A stretch of DNA of 44,558 nucleotides from JAJVIP01 sp964405835 (lineage in GTDB: Bacteria > Elusimicrobiota > Elusimicrobia > F11). Position numbers and translations under genes: made by a program. Each line of letters begins with the position of its first letter. The first letter of the stretch is position 1. A model generated the notes under the pieces. That model did no database searches. It was not told the origin of the DNA and saw nothing but the letters and a program-made list of their open reading frames with translations. The stretch is taken from assembly GCA_964405835.1 (NCBI GenBank), contig CAYOPN010000018.1, forward strand, positions 1 through 44,558, given 5' to 3'. Shown here piece by piece: positions 41,822-44,558 of this stretch.

Positions 41822-43435
41822 TTACGATGCAAGTTCATTTTTTCCTTGCCACGCCTTGGGAATAAACCATTGCTCAAAATTCCAACCGATGCCAGCGGGC
41901 GCCTGCTCAACGCCCACGTATTTCTTGTGCACAACCGGCAATGATTCGGGTACCACGAGAAACGCATAAGGCGTGTCTGCGGCAACGATTGCGTGGATGC
42001 GGTGGTAAATTTTTTTGCGTTTTTCGACGTTAAACGTCCTGCGGCCTTGATCGATAAGGCCGTCCACCTCCGGATTTACGTAGCTGACAAAATTATATTG
42101 CCCCACTTTCGTATTGGCGGAATGCCAGATCGCGTGACAATCCGGATCGCGCGACAGGTTCCATGCAAGCAGCACCGCATCGAATTGTTTCTCATCAACG
42201 TATTTGTGGATGAAGACCGACCATTCGACGATCCGTATCTCCATTTGGATGCCTACTTGTTTCAGATTGCTCTGGATCACTTGCGCAATCGACTCGCGGA
42301 CTTTGTTGCCCTGATTGGTTGAAAGCGTGAACACAAACGGCTTGCCGTCTTTGTCGCGGAGCCCGTCGCCGTTTGAATCTTTCCACCCGGCTTCCTCCAA
42401 AAGTTTCTTCGCGCCGTCCACGTCATAGGCGGGCGCGGGCACGTTCGGGTTGTACGCCCAACTGGTCGGTGGAAAAGGACCGGTGGCCGGCACGGCCAGC
42501 CCTTGATAGACGCCTTCAATGATCGCGCGACGGTCGATGGCCATCGAGATGGCCTGGCGGACGCGTTTGTCTTTGAACAGCGGGTCCAGCAAGTTGAACG
42601 CCACGTAATCGTAACGGAACGCCGGATAGTGGTACTTGTCGTAGGACTCGAAGAATTCCGGATAGCCGTTGTATTGATCGGGTGTCGGCGACATGGCCCC
42701 CAGTGTTCCCTGGCGCAGCTCGAGGAACTGCACCGACATGTCCGGGATGATGCGATAAAGATAACGGTCGAGCGGCGGACGGCCGAGGAAATAGTCGGGA
42801 TTGGCGACCAAAATAATTTTTTCGTCCGGCACCCATTCCTTGAACATGAAAGGTCCGGTGCCGATCGGCGCGCGGTTCTGCGGCGCGGTATTAATGTCTT
42901 TTCCTTCGAACAAATGTTTCGGGATGATCCCCATGCCCCAGGACTCGAGCGCGGGCGCAAACGGTTCGGCGTAGCGGACGCGGAAGGTGTACGCGTCCGG
43001 CGCGTCCGCCTTCTGGACCATTTTGTAGTCGGACGCGAAGGCCGTGCGCGTGGCGGTTGATATTAGAGATTGGTACGTGAACATCACATCCGCCGAAGTG
43101 AAAGGTTGTTTGTCGTGCCAAAGCACGTTCTTACGCAGGTGAAACGTGATGACTTTCCCGCCTTCGGTGACGTCCCAGCTCTCGGCCAGATCGCCCACGA
43201 GTTTGATGTTTTTGTCGTATTTGACGAGGCCGTTAAAAACCAGGTTGTTGATGTCGTTTGAGGCGGAATCGGTGGAGAGGATGGGGTTGAGATAAGACGC
43301 GTCGCCGATGGACGCTTCGACATGCGAACCGCCCGTCACCGGCGTCAGGTCGACTTTGCTACGGTCGTAGCGGTCTTTCTGCGACGCCGGCGCGCAAGAT
43401 AGCAGAAGAACAAGAGAGATCCCCGATAGAGACAT
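41822..43435 (-). CDS. oppA: Oligopeptide-binding lipoprotein OppA
   Basis: The ATG at 43435 gives 537 residues with a lipoprotein signal (lipobox LLSC, Cys14). The signal has no positive charge, so an upstream TTG at 43474 that adds a Lys/Arg-containing stretch is possible. The rest is a family 5 solute-binding protein: DASYLNPILSTDSASNDINN, VLWHDKQPFTSADVMFTYQ, NRAPIGTGPFMFKEW and RQAISMAIDRRAIIEGVYQG. It captures peptides for OppBCDF. The mRNA start codon sits in the loop of a repeat-derived hairpin (43419-43443). It follows the M16 gene by 19 bases. Confidence 0.9.
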   Translation of the reverse strand: MSLSGISLVLLLSCAPASQKDRYDRSKVDLTPVTGGSHVEASIGDASYLNPILSTDSASNDINNLVFNGLVKYDKNIKLVGDLAESWDVTEGGKVITFHLRKNVLWHDKQPFTSADVMFTYQSLISTATRTAFASDYKMVQKADAPDAYTFRVRYAEPFAPALESWGMGIIPKHLFEGKDINTAPQNRAPIGTGPFMFKEWVPDEKIILVANPDYFLGRPPLDRYLYRIIPDMSVQFLELRQGTLGAMSPTPDQYNGYPEFFESYDKYHYPAFRYDYVAFNLLDPLFKDKRVRQAISMAIDRRAIIEGVYQGLAVPATGPFPPTSWAYNPNVPAPAYDVDGAKKLLEEAGWKDSNGDGLRDKDGKPFVFTLSTNQGNKVRESIAQVIQSNLKQVGIQMEIRIVEWSVFIHKYVDEKQFDAVLLAWNLSRDPDCHAIWHSANTKVGQYNFVSYVNPEVDGLIDQGRRTFNVEKRKKIYHRIHAIVAADTPYAFLVVPESLPVVHKKYVGVEQAPAGIGWNFEQWFIPKAWQGKNELAS

Positions 43436-43443
43436 TCGGGGAT
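43419..43443. repeat. Single-arm palindromic element, copy 6 (oppA start)
   Basis: Perfect 8-bp stem ATCCCCGA/TCGGGGAT around the nine-base loop TAGAGACAT, matching the loop motif of copies 1 and 2 and followed by the GATGATG end. On the minus strand the loop begins with the oppA ATG. No second arm was found. Confidence 0.75.
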
Positions 43444-43454
43444 GATGGGTTTTG

Positions 43455-44558
43455 TTAGTTCTTTTCAGGAACAATCTCCACGGTGATGGATTTTCCTCCC
43501 AAGACCTTTTTGGCCACGCGATGAATGTCTTTGGCGGTGACTTTGTCGACCAGCGCGATGTAGCGCTTGTCCATGTCGGCGGGCAGGCCAAGAATTTTCC
43601 ACCAACCCAGATAATGCGCGCGCTGACTATTGGTTTGATGATCCATCAGAAACGTGCCTTTGATGTAGTTCTTGGTCTCAAGCAATTCCTGTTTCGGAAT
43701 CGGCTTGGCCGCGACTTCCGCGAGCGCTTTTAGAATACGGCCCTTGGCCTCTTCCAGTTTGGAAGGTTGTAGACCCATGTACGCCACAAACGCGCTCCCG
43801 CATTTCTTTGATGCATAGAATGCGCCCACATCGTAAGCCAGTCCTTCTTGTTCCCGCAATTGTTGGAACAAACGCGCGCTCATGCCGCCGCCCAAACAGG
43901 CGTTTAATATTTTGAGCGGCACGTAATCTTTCGATGAAATCTTTGGCGCGCTGTAACCGATCAACAAGTAGGCTTGTTCGAATTTTTCTTTTAACCGGGT
44001 CACGCGCGAGGCGGTGATCGGCTTGGTCTCGAGCGCGGGCGCCTCTTTGGCGGCCATCGCTTTTTTCCAAACGGCCGGACCGAACAACGCTTCGACATCG
44101 GTTTTGATGCGATCAAACGGATGATTGGACGCCACCGCCAAAAGCGCATTGGCCGGCACAACCGTCTTCTTGTGCCACCCTTTGAGGTCACCTACGGAGA
44201 GATTCGGCACCGTTTCTTCGGTCCCGCTCGAAGGCCGCGCGTAGGGATGAGCGCCGTAGAGTTGGCGGTTCAAAGTCTCGTTCGCCACCGTGAAAATGTT
44301 CTCTTTCTTGGAGCGAATGCCGGCCAGAAGCGCGTCGCGTTCTTTCTCCACTTCGGATTCCGCGTACACCGGCGAGAACAATACTTCCGCCATGATCTTC
44401 ATGGCCTCCGAAAAATAATCGGATACGGCGTGACAGGAAATTTCCGAATAATCGTGCGTGGCGCCTGCGCCGATGGCGGCGCCGATCGACTCAATGTCTT
44501 CGGCGATTTGGCGGGCGTTTCTCTTTTCGGTGCCTTTGGAGAGCAACGACCACATGAG
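43455..44558 (-). CDS. M16 peptidase-family protein, partial, probably non-catalytic
   Basis: The 5' end lies beyond the window; at least 366 residues are visible. The M16 fold is clear: SKGTEKRNARQIAEDIESIG, EKERDALLAGI, and in the second half NACLGGGMSARLFQQLREQE with GLAYDVGAFY. The zinc motif H-x-x-E-H should lie just before KGT, but that place reads LMWSLLS, so the last His and the Glu are replaced by Ser and Trp. It is therefore probably the inactive partner subunit of a two-subunit M16 enzyme, with the active subunit perhaps encoded just outside. Placement before oppA suggests peptide processing linked to import. Confidence 0.85.
   Translation of the reverse strand, partial: LMWSLLSKGTEKRNARQIAEDIESIGAAIGAGATHDYSEISCHAVSDYFSEAMKIMAEVLFSPVYAESEVEKERDALLAGIRSKKENIFTVANETLNRQLYGAHPYARPSSGTEETVPNLSVGDLKGWHKKTVVPANALLAVASNHPFDRIKTDVEALFGPAVWKKAMAAKEAPALETKPITASRVTRLKEKFEQAYLLIGYSAPKISSKDYVPLKILNACLGGGMSARLFQQLREQEGLAYDVGAFYASKKCGSAFVAYMGLQPSKLEEAKGRILKALAEVAAKPIPKQELLETKNYIKGTFLMDHQTNSQRAHYLGWWKILGLPADMDKRYIALVDKVTAKDIHRVAKKVLGGKSITVEIVPEKN

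Overview
The window is a gene-dense bacterial chromosome segment. Almost every gene abuts or overlaps its neighbour, and no gene-free gap exceeds about 120 bases. A TonB-dependent receptor, lipoprotein and Sec-type signal peptides, an aerotolerance (Bat) operon and a futalosine-type menaquinone pathway point to a diderm, respiring bacterium. The gene mix and the many uncharacterised proteins suggest an uncultured lineage such as Elusimicrobiota or Omnitrophota. That placement is a guess, because no rRNA is present. I see no phage, IS element, integrase or CRISPR array.

Left block (15-8751, plus strand): a membrane-anchored, apparently degenerate alpha-amylase-like protein is followed by a tight futalosine menaquinone operon: UbiA-type prenyltransferase, UbiX, UbiD, mqnE, mqnA, mqnC and a small thioredoxin-fold [2Fe-2S] ferredoxin. 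mqnD lies 16 kb away on the other strand (24051-24899). No mqnB was recognised. Next (8729-11739, minus) come an FG-GAP-like exported protein, a coupled 52-codon ORF, a small secreted protein, ispH and an uncharacterised protein. Two plus-strand membrane proteins follow, the second carrying three SH3b domains, and these run convergently into the Bat operon.

Middle block (14739-31980, minus): moxR, DUF58, a BatD-like accessory protein, batA, a batB-batC fusion, batD and batE form a complete MoxR/VWA system. Upstream of it are rhlE, mqnD, pepA and a DksA-type zinc-finger gene. Then come a polyamine set (Orn/Lys/Arg decarboxylase, speE, speD), a TonB receptor and a membrane-anchored CBM48 mini-protein.

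Right block (31977-44558, minus): a coiled-coil membrane protein, tRNA-Gly(CCC), a HAD hydrolase, a deaminase, a CCA-adding enzyme and an acyl-CoA synthetase precede a complete oligopeptide ABC transporter (oppABCDF) headed by an M16 peptidase-like gene cut by the window edge. Between oppB and oppC sits a secreted Memo-AMMECR1 fusion whose metal-binding residues appear to be lost.

The most striking non-genic signal is a family of palindromic elements of 66-90 bp with ends CGTC...GACG, each made of two inverted hairpin arms. There are five two-arm copies and one single arm. They lie at operon junctions or inside reading frames. They form the C-terminus of MqnE, part of OppF, the signal peptide of the Memo-AMMECR1 protein, possible ribosome-binding sequences of mqnA and oppB, and a hairpin whose loop holds the oppA start codon.
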